Shown: piece after piece, positions 8,561 through 17,896 of the stretch
Numbering within the stretch: the first letter of the stretch is position 1
Layout: each line of letters starts with the position of its first letter
Assembly: GCF_002304005.1 (NCBI RefSeq)
Contig: NZ_MRCQ01000014.1
Location: 62,001-126,000, forward strand
From: Flavobacterium sp. ACN6
GTDB lineage: Bacteria > Bacteroidota > Bacteroidia > Flavobacteriales > Flavobacteriaceae
Reading direction: 5' to 3'
Length of the DNA: 64,000 nucleotides
Notes under the pieces: model-generated
Databases searched by the model: none
The model's input: the letters and a program-made list of their open reading frames with translations, nothing else
What the model was told of the DNA's origin: nothing
Made by a program: the position numbers and the translations under genes

Positions 8561-10363
8561 TTATTTTTGCCCATAGTAGCTTCCAAAATATTTTATCGGC
8601 GACCAATTCGGAATAGGTTCAGGAAGTTGTGGTGCCAGGTCACTATAGGTGCCGGCCCCGTAGACAACCCTTCCACCCACTACAGTTAAAAGGGATGTAA
8701 TATTTTTAATTTCCTGCGATGGTACCTCGAAGTAATCTGCGCTCAGTAGGGTAAAATCAGCAAGGCTGCCCGGTGCAATTCTGCCCTTATCCTGCTCCTG
8801 GGATTCAAACCATGCTGCTCCGGTGGTATATAACCTCAAAGCTTCTTCACGGGTCAGGCGGTTATCTTCTGCTAAGACAACTGAACCAGAAACCGATTTG
8901 CCGGTTACCATCCAGCTGAGCCCAGTCCATGGGTTGGCAGGTGAAACGCGGAATCCGTCTGAAGTCATTGACAATGGCACGCCGCTGTTTACTAATGCAC
9001 GCAGCCTTGGGGTGTACAACGCCTTCTCCCTGCCGTGTGTTTTAGCGAATGCGTCTCCATGGAAAGCCATTTTAGTATCCAGCGCGATGCCGCCGCCCAA
9101 TCTTTTTACCCTTTCAATGTTTTCGGGTGAGATAGTTTCAGCATGCTCTATGCTCCAACGCATACCATCAAGTGGAGTAGAAAGGATAACTTTCTCAAGC
9201 GCATCCAAAAAAGTGGTCATATTTTCGTTATAAGTTACGTGCATCCTGAAAGGAATTCTTTTTTGGATCAGCTTGCGAAGGTCTTCTTGTGCATACTTCA
9301 TCATGACTTGCTTTGGAATGATAACCGCTGGTTCATCAAAATTCTCGTGGTCATGCAGTTCAGCCCTTAGGAGCTCACCGGTTCCTTCGTATTCATGGCC
9401 ATGCTCCATTGAAGGATGCAGGTTCTGTCCCGCACTGATAGGTGCTATCTTCGTGACACGGTTAATTTCATTATCTACCCAATTGCTATTGGGGTTCAAG
9501 TCTAAGCCCAGGTCCACAAAAGGGAAGCGTACATTCAGTCTGTCCTGCTCAATAAGGGTTCTCAAAGGAGCATGGCCTTCAGGATAGCCTATAATACTGG
9601 CACACTCTATCACCGAAGTCACTCCAAACCTATTGAGGTAATTGAAAACATATTCCAGTGAACTCACTTCCTCTTCAGGCGTTGGTCCGGGCGTCATGCC
9701 CTCTAATGCAATAAACATAAAGGTATTTCCCGTAATTACCCCGGTATAATTTCCTTTTTTGTCTTGGTGTATAGTTGTGCCTTCGGGCATCTGAAATTTA
9801 GCTGTTCCTACGCCCAGCTCTTTCATCGCCGGCTTATTAAGAAACCCCCAATTGTAGGCGTAATGGATCAACAGTGGCCTGTTTGGCACTGCCTTGCTCA
9901 GCTCTGCGGGGGTTGGCATCCTGTTCTCAGCAAATTGATAAGGAGACCATCCGCCTGTTACCCTGACCCATTGCCCCTCCGGGGTCCTGGCTGCCTGCTC
10001 TTTTAGCATCTCCAGTGCACGCTTGAGCGTAGGCACACCATCCCATCGGACTTTGTGGGTAAAATTCCTTTCGTTCAGCGGGTGAATATGCGAATCCTCA
10101 ATTCCGGGAATAAGCCTGCTGCCTTGAGCATCGATAACCTTTGTCTGGGAATCTTTCATAGCGAGGATTTCGACATCATTGCCAACAGCGTAAATCCTTC
10201 CGCCCTTTACAGCAAGCGCAGTGGCCTCAGGCTGTGCGGCGGCCTGTGTGGTGATTTTTGCATGGAATACTATCATGTCCGCCCCGGCAAGCCTGTTGCC
10301 AATCTGGGCATGGAGTCCAAGAGAGAACACAGTCAGGCCCAGTAATGTAATTCTTTTTTTCAT
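8561..10363 (-). CDS. Exported amidohydrolase, YtcJ-like (copy 1)
   Basis: A 600-residue amidohydrolase with an N-terminal signal sequence (ITLLGLTVFSLGLHAQ). The metal-dependent TIM-barrel signature is DSHIHPLNE near residue 88; later come SIEHAETISPE near 400 and MTSDGFRVSPANPW near 466. The C-terminal composite beta-domain holds GSLADFTLLSADYF and VVGGRVVYG. YtcJ-type members hydrolyse amide-like bonds in unknown, often N-substituted substrates; here the enzyme should act in the periplasm. It is similar throughout to 15107-16912. The Crp/Fnr gene lies upstream on the same strand with a terminator between them. Confidence 0.9.
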   Translation of the reverse strand: MKKRITLLGLTVFSLGLHAQIGNRLAGADMIVFHAKITTQAAAQPEATALAVKGGRIYAVGNDVEILAMKDSQTKVIDAQGSRLIPGIEDSHIHPLNERNFTHKVRWDGVPTLKRALEMLKEQAARTPEGQWVRVTGGWSPYQFAENRMPTPAELSKAVPNRPLLIHYAYNWGFLNKPAMKELGVGTAKFQMPEGTTIHQDKKGNYTGVITGNTFMFIALEGMTPGPTPEEEVSSLEYVFNYLNRFGVTSVIECASIIGYPEGHAPLRTLIEQDRLNVRFPFVDLGLDLNPNSNWVDNEINRVTKIAPISAGQNLHPSMEHGHEYEGTGELLRAELHDHENFDEPAVIIPKQVMMKYAQEDLRKLIQKRIPFRMHVTYNENMTTFLDALEKVILSTPLDGMRWSIEHAETISPENIERVKRLGGGIALDTKMAFHGDAFAKTHGREKALYTPRLRALVNSGVPLSMTSDGFRVSPANPWTGLSWMVTGKSVSGSVVLAEDNRLTREEALRLYTTGAAWFESQEQDKGRIAPGSLADFTLLSADYFEVPSQEIKNITSLLTVVGGRVVYGAGTYSDLAPQLPEPIPNWSPIKYFGSYYGQK

Positions 10364-10485
10364 AAGTTTTCTTAAAGATTAAATAACTATTTGCACTGTG
10401 CACCATTGCGTAATATCAGTGGTGCAATACTCTGTAAAATTGCGACCTATGCGGCCAATCCAACGATGATATTTCATAAAAAAAA

Positions 10486-10505
10486 CCGTTGATTTTTATC
10501 AACGG
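10486..10505 (-). terminator. Rho-independent terminator of the Crp/Fnr gene
   Basis: The same 20-bp palindrome as at 8437-8456, again followed by eight Ts on the minus strand. It lies 37 bp past the stop at 10542 and about 120 bp before the amidohydrolase start. Its core TTGAT-N4-ATCAA also equals the classical FNR-box pattern. Confidence 0.8.
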
Positions 10506-10541
10506 TTTTATAATTATGGCTGGGCAAAACAAAACAAAGAA

Positions 10542-11129
10542 CTATCGTACCGACTGTTTCCTGACCCTGCTTAATGTTTCTTTAGTGATTCCCAGATACG
10601 ACGCAATCTGGTGCTGCGGGAAGCGGTTAACAAACTGAGGATGATTGGCTGTAAATTCCTCGTAACGTTTCTCCGCACTGCAGCCAATAGATAAATTTAC
10701 CCTTTTCTGGTTTGCAATAGCATGCCGGTCGTCCATAATACGGAACATCTCTGAAATACAAGGGATCCTGACTGCCAGATCCAAAAAATCCTGTCTGGTA
10801 ATCATAAGCAGCTGGGTGTCTTCCCAGGCTTCTATACAATATTTTGACGGTGTCATCAGTGTAAAGCTTTCTCTTTCATCGGCCCAGTAATCCTCCACAA
10901 AAAAGTTTACGGTCTGCTCTACCCCCTTTGCATCAAAACAACACTGCCGCATCGCACCTTTAACAATAAAGCCGGTGTAACGATTCACATCGCCTTCCTG
11001 CAGGAAAAATTGCCGTTTTCTAAGTTTTTTTGGTGTAAAGGCATTTTTAATAAGTTCCTGTTCCTCGATGGTAAGCGAGCAATTGGCATAACGGCATATG
11101 TAATTGAAAAGATTCTCGAACATGGTCAT
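10542..11129 (-). CDS. Crp/Fnr family transcriptional regulator (copy 1)
   Basis: A 195-residue regulator of the short Bacteroidota Crp/Fnr type. The N-terminal cNMP-like barrel runs to about residue 120 (RKRQFFLQEGDVNRYTGFIVKG, then YCIEAWEDTQLLMI). The C-terminal helix-turn-helix is FPQHQIASYLGITKETLSRV at 173-192. There is no Fe-S cysteine cluster, so it is not an oxygen-sensing FNR; the ligand is unknown. It likely controls the adjacent amidohydrolase or redox genes. It is a paralogue of 11858-12442. Confidence 0.9.
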   Translation of the reverse strand: MTMFENLFNYICRYANCSLTIEEQELIKNAFTPKKLRKRQFFLQEGDVNRYTGFIVKGAMRQCCFDAKGVEQTVNFFVEDYWADERESFTLMTPSKYCIEAWEDTQLLMITRQDFLDLAVRIPCISEMFRIMDDRHAIANQKRVNLSIGCSAEKRYEEFTANHPQFVNRFPQHQIASYLGITKETLSRVRKQSVR

Positions 11130-11368
11130 TGTTTTTTTGCGTAGGTAAAATTAGCATAAATTTTATTAATCTCCACCTCAAGTGGATTGGTCGCATATAT
11201 TTTTAAGAATAATTCCATCGATAGATATTGATTTTCTTTATCAATTATCATCGTTGAAGCTGGACTGTAAAATGGATTTTGGCTTTACTTTTTTATATCT
11301 ACAATTTGACACAGAAACACAAAAAAAGGTAATTCTACTTCTATAAAATTTCTTACTGTTAGTGTCCA

Positions 11369-11391
11369 GGTTTTTTGGCAAATCGTGGCAC
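11369..11391 (+). repeat. Short repeat B, copy 1
   Basis: The core here is TTGGCAAATCGTGGCAC. It resembles TGGCAGAATCGTGGCAC at 17779-17801 and TGGCAGAATCGTGGCAT at 17875-17896, in the same orientation. The copies lie at either side of the 11.4-17.9 kb segment. Confidence 0.6.
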
Positions 11392-11450
11392 AGCGCGTTT
11401 TGAAAAATCAGAAACCTTTTAAAATCATGGTTTAAGAAGTTAGGCTTAAA

Positions 11451-11500
11451 AGTGGAGGGTATACTTTTTTGCCGCTAAAAATTAAGGCTGTTTTTCTAAA
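11451..11500 (+). repeat. Short repeat A, copy 1
   Basis: The core is TTTTGCCGCTAAAAATTAAG followed by GCTGTTTTTCTAAA, preceded by GTGGAGGGTATAC. Related copies are at 17619-17664 and 17811-17859 in the same orientation. Confidence 0.6.
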
Positions 11501-11857
11501 ATTTAGTACAAAATTTTAAAGCATATGTGTGGATCAAGAATGGGATTCGGAGTTCGAGCCCCTCTGTGTGCAACAGAGAAATAAGCTCACTAGAAGACGG
11601 GCACTTTATTTTGCATTATAAATTTGGCAGATTGGTTGTCCTTATTGGGCATTTGTAATTTTGGGGATTGGCGGCCAAATAAATAATTTAAGAAACGAAA
11701 TGAACCAACATATCAAGTTCAGAAATTTCACAGCTAATAACTGTACTGAAACTGGTATCAATTTTGAAATGACTATAGTTTCGGTTAAAACGTTTTATAT
11801 ATTATACCTCCATTTCTATTTTCGCAATACAATTTAGGATTCCATAGACTATTGTCC

Positions 11858-12442
11858 TTATTCTTTCTCTAACATCTGGCGCTTTACGCGGCTAAGGGTA
11901 TCCTTTGTTATACCTAGGTACGACGCTATAATGTGCTGCGGAAAACGCTCAAGGAAATTGGGATAAGCCACCATAAATTCAGAATATCGTTTTTCTGCTC
12001 CTGCGCTTATCGACGAGGTAAGCCTCTTCATATTTGCAACAGTATTCCTATCATCCATTACCCTGACCATCTCGGCAAAAGCAGGGCACCTGCCTATTAG
12101 CTCTAAAACATCAGTTCTCGTAATCAGCAATAGTTCTGTATCTTCCCATGCATCAATAGTGTACAGCGATGGTTTTGATGTTGTATAGCTTTCGCGATCT
12201 CCTACCCACCAATTCTCAATGAATAACTGTACAATGTATTCTGTACCCTTATCATCAAGAGTATACTGACGCATTGCGCCGCTAAGGATAAACCCGTAAT
12301 ATTTGCATATATCCCCTTCCTGCAAGAAATATTGTCTTTTGCGCAGGCGCTTACGGGTAAAATAACTTTCTACAATCTTAAAATCGCTTTCCGTAATGCC
12401 ATTAGGCAGATAACTGTTTATATAGTCAAATAGTTGTTTCAT
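11858..12442 (-). CDS. Crp/Fnr family transcriptional regulator (copy 2)
   Basis: A 194-residue paralogue of the regulator at 10542-11129, with the same layout: a barrel with RKRQYFLQEGDICKYYGFIL and YTIDAWEDTELLLITRTDVL, then the helix-turn-helix FPQHIIASYLGITKDTLSRV at about 170-189. There are no iron-sulphur ligands. It faces away from the LLM oxidoreductase gene at 13231, and the 788-bp region between them would hold both promoters. It is probably the local regulator of the second module. Confidence 0.9.
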   Translation of the reverse strand: MKQLFDYINSYLPNGITESDFKIVESYFTRKRLRKRQYFLQEGDICKYYGFILSGAMRQYTLDDKGTEYIVQLFIENWWVGDRESYTTSKPSLYTIDAWEDTELLLITRTDVLELIGRCPAFAEMVRVMDDRNTVANMKRLTSSISAGAEKRYSEFMVAYPNFLERFPQHIIASYLGITKDTLSRVKRQMLEKE

Positions 12443-12715
12443 AAATTTCTTTTCTCAAGACAAAATTAAACTTTTTTTCTTTGTATCTAAAATTTGTCTG
12501 TAAGCAAACTCCGCCTTACTGCTCTTTAAAATACAGCACACAAACAAAAACCTATCTTAATCAAAACCATGATTACTTAGTCGTTGCTGCACAACTGAAA
12601 GACAACTTGGTTTGAGGGAGAAAATTAATATAGTTCTCCCCTAAGCCAGTGCAGGTCTATAAGGACACCTAATATATTGCTCATAATAAGTAGTGTTTGC
12701 CTATTTCGTATACTT

Positions 12716-12741
12716 GTAGACATTTGTATACTTTATTTATC
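12716..12741 (+). promoter_or_regulatory. Promoter-like element shared with 4370-4398
   Basis: The stretch starts GTAGACATTTGTATAC and ends TTTATTTATC. It matches the minus-strand sequence in front of the isochorismatase-like gene except for a missing TAA. The palindrome present there (GTCTAC-N5-GTAGAC) survives only partly here as GTATAC-TT-GTAGAC. Downstream similarity (GAACTTTGT) continues in both places. Confidence 0.45.
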
Positions 12742-12951
12742 GTCAAAGATCATTTTTAGTTTCTAAGGCAATCATGAACTTTGTTTAATAATCCTAATGG
12801 CTTTCTATCAAAGTATAATTGCAAGAAAGAATACACTGCGCATGAAAACTTTTACTTCATATACGTATCATTCTAAAAATATAGTGATAAAAAAGTAAAC
12901 ATACTTTTCGATAAAGAGACAATAGACAGATTCAGGAAATAGTAGCATTTA

Positions 12952-12974
12952 CCGTATCATCCGTCTTGATACGG
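12952..12974. promoter_or_regulatory. Inverted repeat in the LLM leader region
   Basis: CCGTATCA and TGATACGG form perfect 8-bp arms around a 7-nt loop, about 255 bp upstream of the LLM start. There is no T-run, so an operator or leader hairpin is more likely than a terminator. Confidence 0.4.
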
Positions 12975-13182
12975 GTAAAATTTTGCGTTTTCCTATGATG
13001 AAAAATTGAAGCTTCGATTGTCCTGTTCAAGAGTAACTTCGTTCTTAATGATATGGAATTCTAGAAAGGAGAATTGATCGAATTGGACAGGAGCATACTG
13101 TCGCGGCTGATAATGACGAGTGTTATTGCCGCGGGAAGACAAATGCTGCCGGCGGTCGGACTACCATCCAATTTTACCATCA

Positions 13183-13214
<32 letters not shown>

Positions 13215-13230
13215 CCAAAGAACGATACAT

Positions 13231-14277
13231 ATGGAAATAGGAATAGACAGTTTTGCCTCAGCCATGTATGGAAGCGATAACCTGAGCAGCGTAGATGTCA
13301 TGCACCAGCTGCTGGAACGTATCGTCAGGGCCGATCAGGCCGGGCTGGATTTTTTCGGTGTTGGTGAGCACCATAGAGAGGGTTTTCTGGATTCTGCGCC
13401 AGAGGTCATCCTGGCCGCCGCGGCCGCCAAGACTAAGCGAATCCTGCTGGGGAGCGCGGTGAAAGTGCTAAGCACGGATGATCCAGTGCGTGTGTACCAG
13501 AGCTTTGCCACCCTGGACCTTATATCCAGAGGCCGTGCCGAACTGGTAGTAGGCCGAGGCTCTTCAATTGAAGCCTACCCGCTTTTTGGCTTTGATTTAA
13601 AGGACTATGATGCCCTATTTGCAGAAAAGCTGGAATTACTACTTCAAGTACGCGATAACGAATTTACGACATGGTCAGGCAAATTCAGGCCCGCAATGGA
13701 CAACCAACCTGTTTACCCTAGAGCACTGCAGCAAAAAATGCCTGTGTGGCTGGGGGTTGGCGGTACCCCTGAATCTTTTGTGCGTGCAGGTTCATTGGGA
13801 TTGCCATTGATGGTGGCGGTGATTGGCGGGGAAACCGAACGTTTCCGCCCCCTTGTAGACCTGTACCGCGAAGCGGGACGTATCGCAGGCTTTGCAGCGG
13901 AAGATCTCAAGGTCGGACTGCATTCGCCCGGTTACGTAGCCCATAGTTCTGAGCAGGCTATAGCAGATTATTACCCCGGTTATGCCAAATTATGGACTAA
14001 GCTGGGAAAAGACCGTGGATGGCCGCCAGTGACCAGATCGAGCTTTGATGCTTTAATTGCACCTAAAGGCGTATTGGCATTAGGTGGTCCGGAAGAGGTT
14101 GTTGAAAAATTACTTAGGCATAGCAAGGCACTCGGTGGTATTGACCGGTTTGCCTTTCAGATGGATAACGCAGGGCTGTCCCATCAGCAATTGCTGCAGG
14201 CTACTGAATTGATCGGAACAAAAGTTATTCCGCTGCTAAAGCAAGCATTGCAGCCCATAAATAATGAGACAGCCTGA
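13231..14277 (+). CDS. LLM-class flavin-dependent oxidoreductase (copy 2)
   Basis: A 348-residue luciferase-like monooxygenase, aligning end to end with the product at 5950-6972: MEIGIDSFASAMYG start, FGVGEHHREGFLDSAPEV near residue 43, GRAELVVGRGSSIEAYPLFG near 103, MPVWLGVGGTPESFVRAG near 170. It has a short extra C-terminal tail. The G+C content is clearly higher than in the conjugation and defence genes, which suggests separate ancestry. The gene is followed after 32 bp by the YjdJ-like GNAT gene and then the YjdI-like Fe-S gene, probably one operon. The TAAA tract is just upstream. Confidence 0.9.
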   Translation: MEIGIDSFASAMYGSDNLSSVDVMHQLLERIVRADQAGLDFFGVGEHHREGFLDSAPEVILAAAAAKTKRILLGSAVKVLSTDDPVRVYQSFATLDLISRGRAELVVGRGSSIEAYPLFGFDLKDYDALFAEKLELLLQVRDNEFTTWSGKFRPAMDNQPVYPRALQQKMPVWLGVGGTPESFVRAGSLGLPLMVAVIGGETERFRPLVDLYREAGRIAGFAAEDLKVGLHSPGYVAHSSEQAIADYYPGYAKLWTKLGKDRGWPPVTRSSFDALIAPKGVLALGGPEEVVEKLLRHSKALGGIDRFAFQMDNAGLSHQQLLQATELIGTKVIPLLKQALQPINNETA

Positions 14278-14309
14278 AGTTTATAAACAAATAATAATAA
14301 ATAAATATT

Positions 14310-14591
14310 ATGGAAGTAGCTATAATAGAACGCGAAACTGCTGGTTATGCAATAGCACGTGAGAATAAGAAACGAGCTGGTGCAATGACATATTCCATTG
14401 CAGGAGAAGAATTGATAATCATTGACCATACTGAAGTGGAACCGGAATACAAGGGAAAAAGTGTCGGCAAAGCAATGCTATACAAAATTGTGGAGATGGC
14501 AAGGGGTAAGAACATAAAAATAATACCATTGTGTCCCTTTGCCGCAGCGATGTTTAAAAGCCAGGATGATATTAAGGATGTATTAAAATAA
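14310..14591 (+). CDS. yjdJ: Small GNAT-family N-acetyltransferase, YjdJ-like
   Basis: A 93-residue single-domain GNAT protein. The blocks are MTYSIAGEELIIIDHTEVEP, then YKGKSVGKAMLYKIVEMARG (acetyl-CoA pyrophosphate-binding loop, residues about 51-70), then IIPLCPFAAAMFKSQ. It is much shorter than usual GNATs, as is normal for the YjdJ group. In Escherichia coli yjdJ lies beside yjdI, and the same pairing occurs here with the next gene. The substrate is unknown. A damaged relative lies at 1-244. Confidence 0.85.
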   Translation: MEVAIIERETAGYAIARENKKRAGAMTYSIAGEELIIIDHTEVEPEYKGKSVGKAMLYKIVEMARGKNIKIIPLCPFAAAMFKSQDDIKDVLK

Positions 14592-14610
14592 CTATGCAAT
14601 TATGTAAATT

Positions 14611-14823
14611 ATGGAAACTATAAAAGAATATAAAAAAGGGGATTTCTTAGTAATCTGGAAACCAAAACTGTGCATCCATGCTGGTATTTGCGTAAAGACC
14701 CTGCCACAGGTGTACAACCCGAAGGCAACACCTTGGATTGAATGTGATAATGCCTCGATAGAGGACTTGAAGCGTCAGATCGAAAACTGTCCGTCGGGCG
14801 CATTGTCTTATAAGGAATCCTAA
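14611..14823 (+). CDS. yjdI: (4Fe-4S) mono-cluster protein, YjdI-like (Fer4_19)
   Basis: A 70-residue protein of the divergent 4Fe-4S mono-cluster family. Cysteines at 21 and 27 (KLCIHAGICVK), 45 and 60 (ENCPSGALSY) fit the spacing of this family. It is probably a small cytosolic electron carrier; it may serve the LLM flavoenzyme two genes upstream, which is an inference from position. It lies 19 bp after the GNAT gene in the same operon. Confidence 0.87.
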   Translation: METIKEYKKGDFLVIWKPKLCIHAGICVKTLPQVYNPKATPWIECDNASIEDLKRQIENCPSGALSYKES

Positions 14824-15106
14824 ATCAAAAATTTACCCAGCACCCGATACTGGAAATGAATGATGGCACAAAACAATTTATTTGGTCTTTCACACTACTT
14901 CCCCTGCACGTCCCCAGAACATTCCTGCGGGTTACTGTTGTAAGTCACCAAACCGCTGTTATTTCTAATGCATAGCTATTTGTCGATTAAATTTTTAGTC
15001 AAATGTCATTTTCTAACATTTGGGGGAAAATTAACTTTGAATTTAAGATCCAAGTGCCTTTCAATGCATTACTGGACTACATAAAATTAATTTTTAATCG
15101 TAAATT
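14824..15106. other. Intergenic region upstream of amidohydrolase copy 2
   Basis: About 280 bp with no recognisable gene, repeat or strong terminator. The last 100 bp are AT-rich and presumably hold the promoter of the gene at 15107. Confidence 0.4.
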
Positions 15107-16912
15107 ATGAGAAAACTAATTATTATCCTAACAGCTGTAATCAGTATTGCAAATGGCAGAGCACAATCCAATGAACAAGCGGCAGGTGCCGATATGATAG
15201 TGTTTAATGCAAAAATCACCACTGGAAGCCTAACCAAACCCGAAGCTTCAGCACTTGCAGTAAGGCGTGGTAAAATTTATGCTGTGGGAACGGACGTTGA
15301 GATATTGGAATTAAAAAACAACAGCACCAAGGTTATCGATGCTGATGGTAAACGTCTGATACCGGGTATCAATGATGCCCACATCCATATATTGAATGAG
15401 AGGAGCTATAACTACAATGTCAGATGGGATGGCGTTCCGACATTGAAACGAGCATTGGAAATGTTAAGTGAGCAGGCTAAACGAACTCCTGAAGGGCAAT
15501 GGGTAAAAGTCATTGGTGGCTGGTCACCGTACCAGTTTAAAGAAAATCGATTACCAACAATCGAAGAAATCCGCAAGGCCGTTCCAAACAGGCCTGCGAT
15601 TGTACAGTATGCGTACAACCGGGCATTTTTAAATGAATTGGCCATGAAAGCTTTTGGAATGGGTACCGATCGCTTTCCAGCATTGCCTGGCACGGTTTTC
15701 GAAAAAGACAAGAAAGGCAATTTCACGGGGATTGTCGATGGGTTTACCTTTACGTTTATCGCACTGGAATCCATGGTGCCGCAGCCTTCAAGTGATGAGC
15801 AGCTTAGTTCAATTACAAATACGATAAACAGCCTGAACCGCTTTGGAGTGACTTCAGCTCTTGATGGGGCCGCTTTGGTCGGCTATCCTTATGGACATAC
15901 TCAAATTCAGCAACTGGCCAAGGAAAAACGTTTAAATGTAAGAATGCCATTCATTGATCTTCAATTTGGTGATTCCAACAACGCTAGTCTGGTAGATGCA
16001 GAAATTAACGCGGTAACAAAAAAATCCCCTATAAGTCCGGGAGAGAACCTGCACCCGACCATGGCGCATGGTCATGAATATGAAGGTGCCGGCGAATTGC
16101 TTCGAGTGGAGCTGCACGACCATGAGAATTTCGACAGACCTGCAGTAGTTATCGATAAGGAAATAATGCACCGTTACATCAAAGAAGACATTACCAAACT
16201 TGTTGAGAAAGGAATTCCTTTTCGCATGCATATTAGTTACGATGAAAATATTACGCCTTTTCTTGACGAACTCGAAGCTATCAATAAAAACACACCTTTG
16301 GATGGTTTACGCTGGAGCATTGAGCATGCCGAAACAATATCTCTTGCGAATGCTGCCAGGGTAAAAAAACTTGGCGGCGGTATTGCACTGGATACGAAAA
16401 TGGCCATGCACGGCGACGGGTTTATCAAAACCTACGGAGTGCAGAAAGCATTACAAACCCCAAAATTACGCGAGTTGTATGACAGCGGTGTTCCACTTAC
16501 AATGACCACCGATGCCTTTAGGGTAGCTTCCTTTAACCCTTGGATTGGTATAAGCTGGATGACGACAGGAAAATCGGTAGCAGGCACTGAAATACTTGCA
16601 AAAAATAATCGGTTAACAAGGGAAGAAGCATTACAATTATTTACAGTCGCGCCGACCTGGTTTGAAGACCAAGAGAGAGAAATGGGAAAAATAATTCCGG
16701 GACATTTCGCAGATTTCGTCATACTTAACAAAGATTATTTTACCATTGCGGATGACGAAATACAAACCATTTCCTCTTTATTAACCGTAGTGGATGGCAG
16801 AGTGGTATTCGGCGCAGATCAATACAGCAGCCTGTCTCCGAAATTACCTGAAACATTACCTGTCTGGTCACCATTCAACTATTTCGGCGGGTATTATCAA
16901 GCCAAGAATTAA
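15107..16912 (+). CDS. Exported amidohydrolase, YtcJ-like (copy 2)
   Basis: A 601-residue paralogue of 8561-10363. It has a signal sequence (LIIILTAVISIANGRAQ), NDAHIHILNERSYNYN near residue 90, WSIEHAETISLA near 402, MTTDAFRVASFNPWIG near 467 and the closing barrel GHFADFVILNKDYF and VVDGRVVFG. The fold is a metal-dependent TIM-barrel hydrolase acting outside the cytoplasm; the substrate is unknown. The two copies share layout and most motifs but have diverged more than the two LLM enzymes. The YceI gene lies 121 bp downstream. Confidence 0.9.
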   Translation: MRKLIIILTAVISIANGRAQSNEQAAGADMIVFNAKITTGSLTKPEASALAVRRGKIYAVGTDVEILELKNNSTKVIDADGKRLIPGINDAHIHILNERSYNYNVRWDGVPTLKRALEMLSEQAKRTPEGQWVKVIGGWSPYQFKENRLPTIEEIRKAVPNRPAIVQYAYNRAFLNELAMKAFGMGTDRFPALPGTVFEKDKKGNFTGIVDGFTFTFIALESMVPQPSSDEQLSSITNTINSLNRFGVTSALDGAALVGYPYGHTQIQQLAKEKRLNVRMPFIDLQFGDSNNASLVDAEINAVTKKSPISPGENLHPTMAHGHEYEGAGELLRVELHDHENFDRPAVVIDKEIMHRYIKEDITKLVEKGIPFRMHISYDENITPFLDELEAINKNTPLDGLRWSIEHAETISLANAARVKKLGGGIALDTKMAMHGDGFIKTYGVQKALQTPKLRELYDSGVPLTMTTDAFRVASFNPWIGISWMTTGKSVAGTEILAKNNRLTREEALQLFTVAPTWFEDQEREMGKIIPGHFADFVILNKDYFTIADDEIQTISSLLTVVDGRVVFGADQYSSLSPKLPETLPVWSPFNYFGGYYQAKN

Positions 16913-17033
16913 AATGTACGATTAAGAGTCCATACACATTCCTAACTAACTGATTAGCTAATTTTTGGCCAACTTTCATGAAAGACAATACTAATCAAAA
17001 TTAGTACTGTCTTTCGACTGCAAAATTCGATAT

Positions 17034-17603
17034 ATGAAAACATTTAAATTAACTTTTTTTCTGGTTATGACAACGCTGTGCATTACGGCACAAAATTGGA
17101 AAAGCGACCCAGAACATTCGAGATTGGGTTTTAGAATAGAACATATGCTAATCTCAGAGGTAAACGGCATCTTTAAAAACTTTGAGATAGACATTAAAGC
17201 AGCAAAGCCGGATTTTAGTGATGCTACTATAGAATTAAGGGCTGAAACCGCCTCTATTGATACAGAGGTAGAAGCGCGTGATAAACATCTGAAAGATAAG
17301 GATTTCTTTGATGCGGAAAACTATCCTACTATCCAGTTTAAAAGCAAATCCCTGACAAGAATCATTGACAATAAATATTCCGTTACCGGAGTTTTAACGA
17401 TGCATAATATAAGCAAGCAGGTTACCGTAGTACTGGTACACAATGGTAACCTAAACAATCCAATAACAAAAAAAAGAACGGCAGGCTTTCAAATTACCGG
17501 TACGATCCATCGTTCTGATTTCAAAATAGGCAGCAAGTTTCCTGCGTCATTGGTCGGAAATGACGTTTTTATCATCGTAGATACTGAATTACAGCTGCAG
17601 TAA
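17034..17603 (+). CDS. YceI family protein
   Basis: A 189-residue secreted lipocalin-like protein: signal peptide (LTFFLVMTTLCITAQ), then WKSDPEHSRLGFRIEHMLIS, the typical YceI opening; DKDFFDAENYPTIQFKSKSL near residue 90; and a GFQITGTIHRSDFKIG segment near 145. YceI proteins bind isoprenoid-type lipids such as polyprenyl chains in the periplasm. It has its own short leader after the amidohydrolase gene. Confidence 0.92.
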   Translation: MKTFKLTFFLVMTTLCITAQNWKSDPEHSRLGFRIEHMLISEVNGIFKNFEIDIKAAKPDFSDATIELRAETASIDTEVEARDKHLKDKDFFDAENYPTIQFKSKSLTRIIDNKYSVTGVLTMHNISKQVTVVLVHNGNLNNPITKKRTAGFQITGTIHRSDFKIGSKFPASLVGNDVFIIVDTELQLQ

Positions 17604-17618
17604 GCTGCAATGTAGCTG

Positions 17619-17664
17619 TAGCGGATACCTATTTTGCCGCAAAAAATTAAGGCGGTTTCTTAAA
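17619..17664 (+). repeat. Short repeat A, copy 2
   Basis: Core GCGGATACCTATTTTGCCGC followed by AAAAAATTAAGGCGG; related to 11451-11500 and 17811-17859. Confidence 0.6.
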
Positions 17665-17778
17665 GATATTATTCCTATAAAGTTTTGCTGCAGAAACTTA
17701 GTACACAACTGATGGATTTAATATCAATTCTTCCACAAAAACTACGGCTTTTTCTAAAAATACTGCACAAGTTTTAAG

Positions 17779-17801
17779 TTTTGTGGCAGAATCGTGGCAC
17801 A
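17779..17801 (+). repeat. Short repeat B, copy 2
   Basis: Core TTTTGTGGCAGAATCGTGGC; near-identical to 17875-17896. Confidence 0.65.
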
Positions 17802-17810
17802 ATGTGTTTG

Positions 17811-17859
17811 GAGTGGATACCTTTTTTGCCACAAAAACTTAAGGCTGTTTTCTAAAAAT
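17811..17859 (+). repeat. Short repeat A, copy 3
   Basis: Core GTGGATACCTTTTTTGCCAC followed by AAAAACTTAAGGCTG; related to 11451-11500. Confidence 0.65.
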
Positions 17860-17874
17860 ATTTTACAGGCTGAA

Positions 17875-17896
17875 GTTTCGTGGCAGAATCGTGGCA
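17875..17896 (+). repeat. Short repeat B, copy 3
   Basis: Core GTTTCGTGGCAGAATCGTGG, same orientation as copies at 11369 and 17779. Confidence 0.65.

Larger units (their letters stand above)
11130..11857. other. Intergenic region with repeat copies and an island edge
   Basis: No gene is seen in about 730 bp. ATTGAT at 11227-11232 and ATCAAT at 11240-11245 form an interrupted palindrome upstream of the Crp/Fnr gene. One copy each of two short repeats lie at 11369-11391 and 11451-11500. Around 11545-11575 a GTTCGAGCCCC stretch resembles the T-arm end of a tRNA, but no cloverleaf can be built. Confidence 0.5.

Noticed and set aside
11545..11585. GTTCGAGCCCC with a nearby CTCTGTGTGCAACAGAG hairpin as a tRNA 3' end
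   Set aside because: Stem pairing fails at two positions and no other arms are present; kept only as a possible integration scar.
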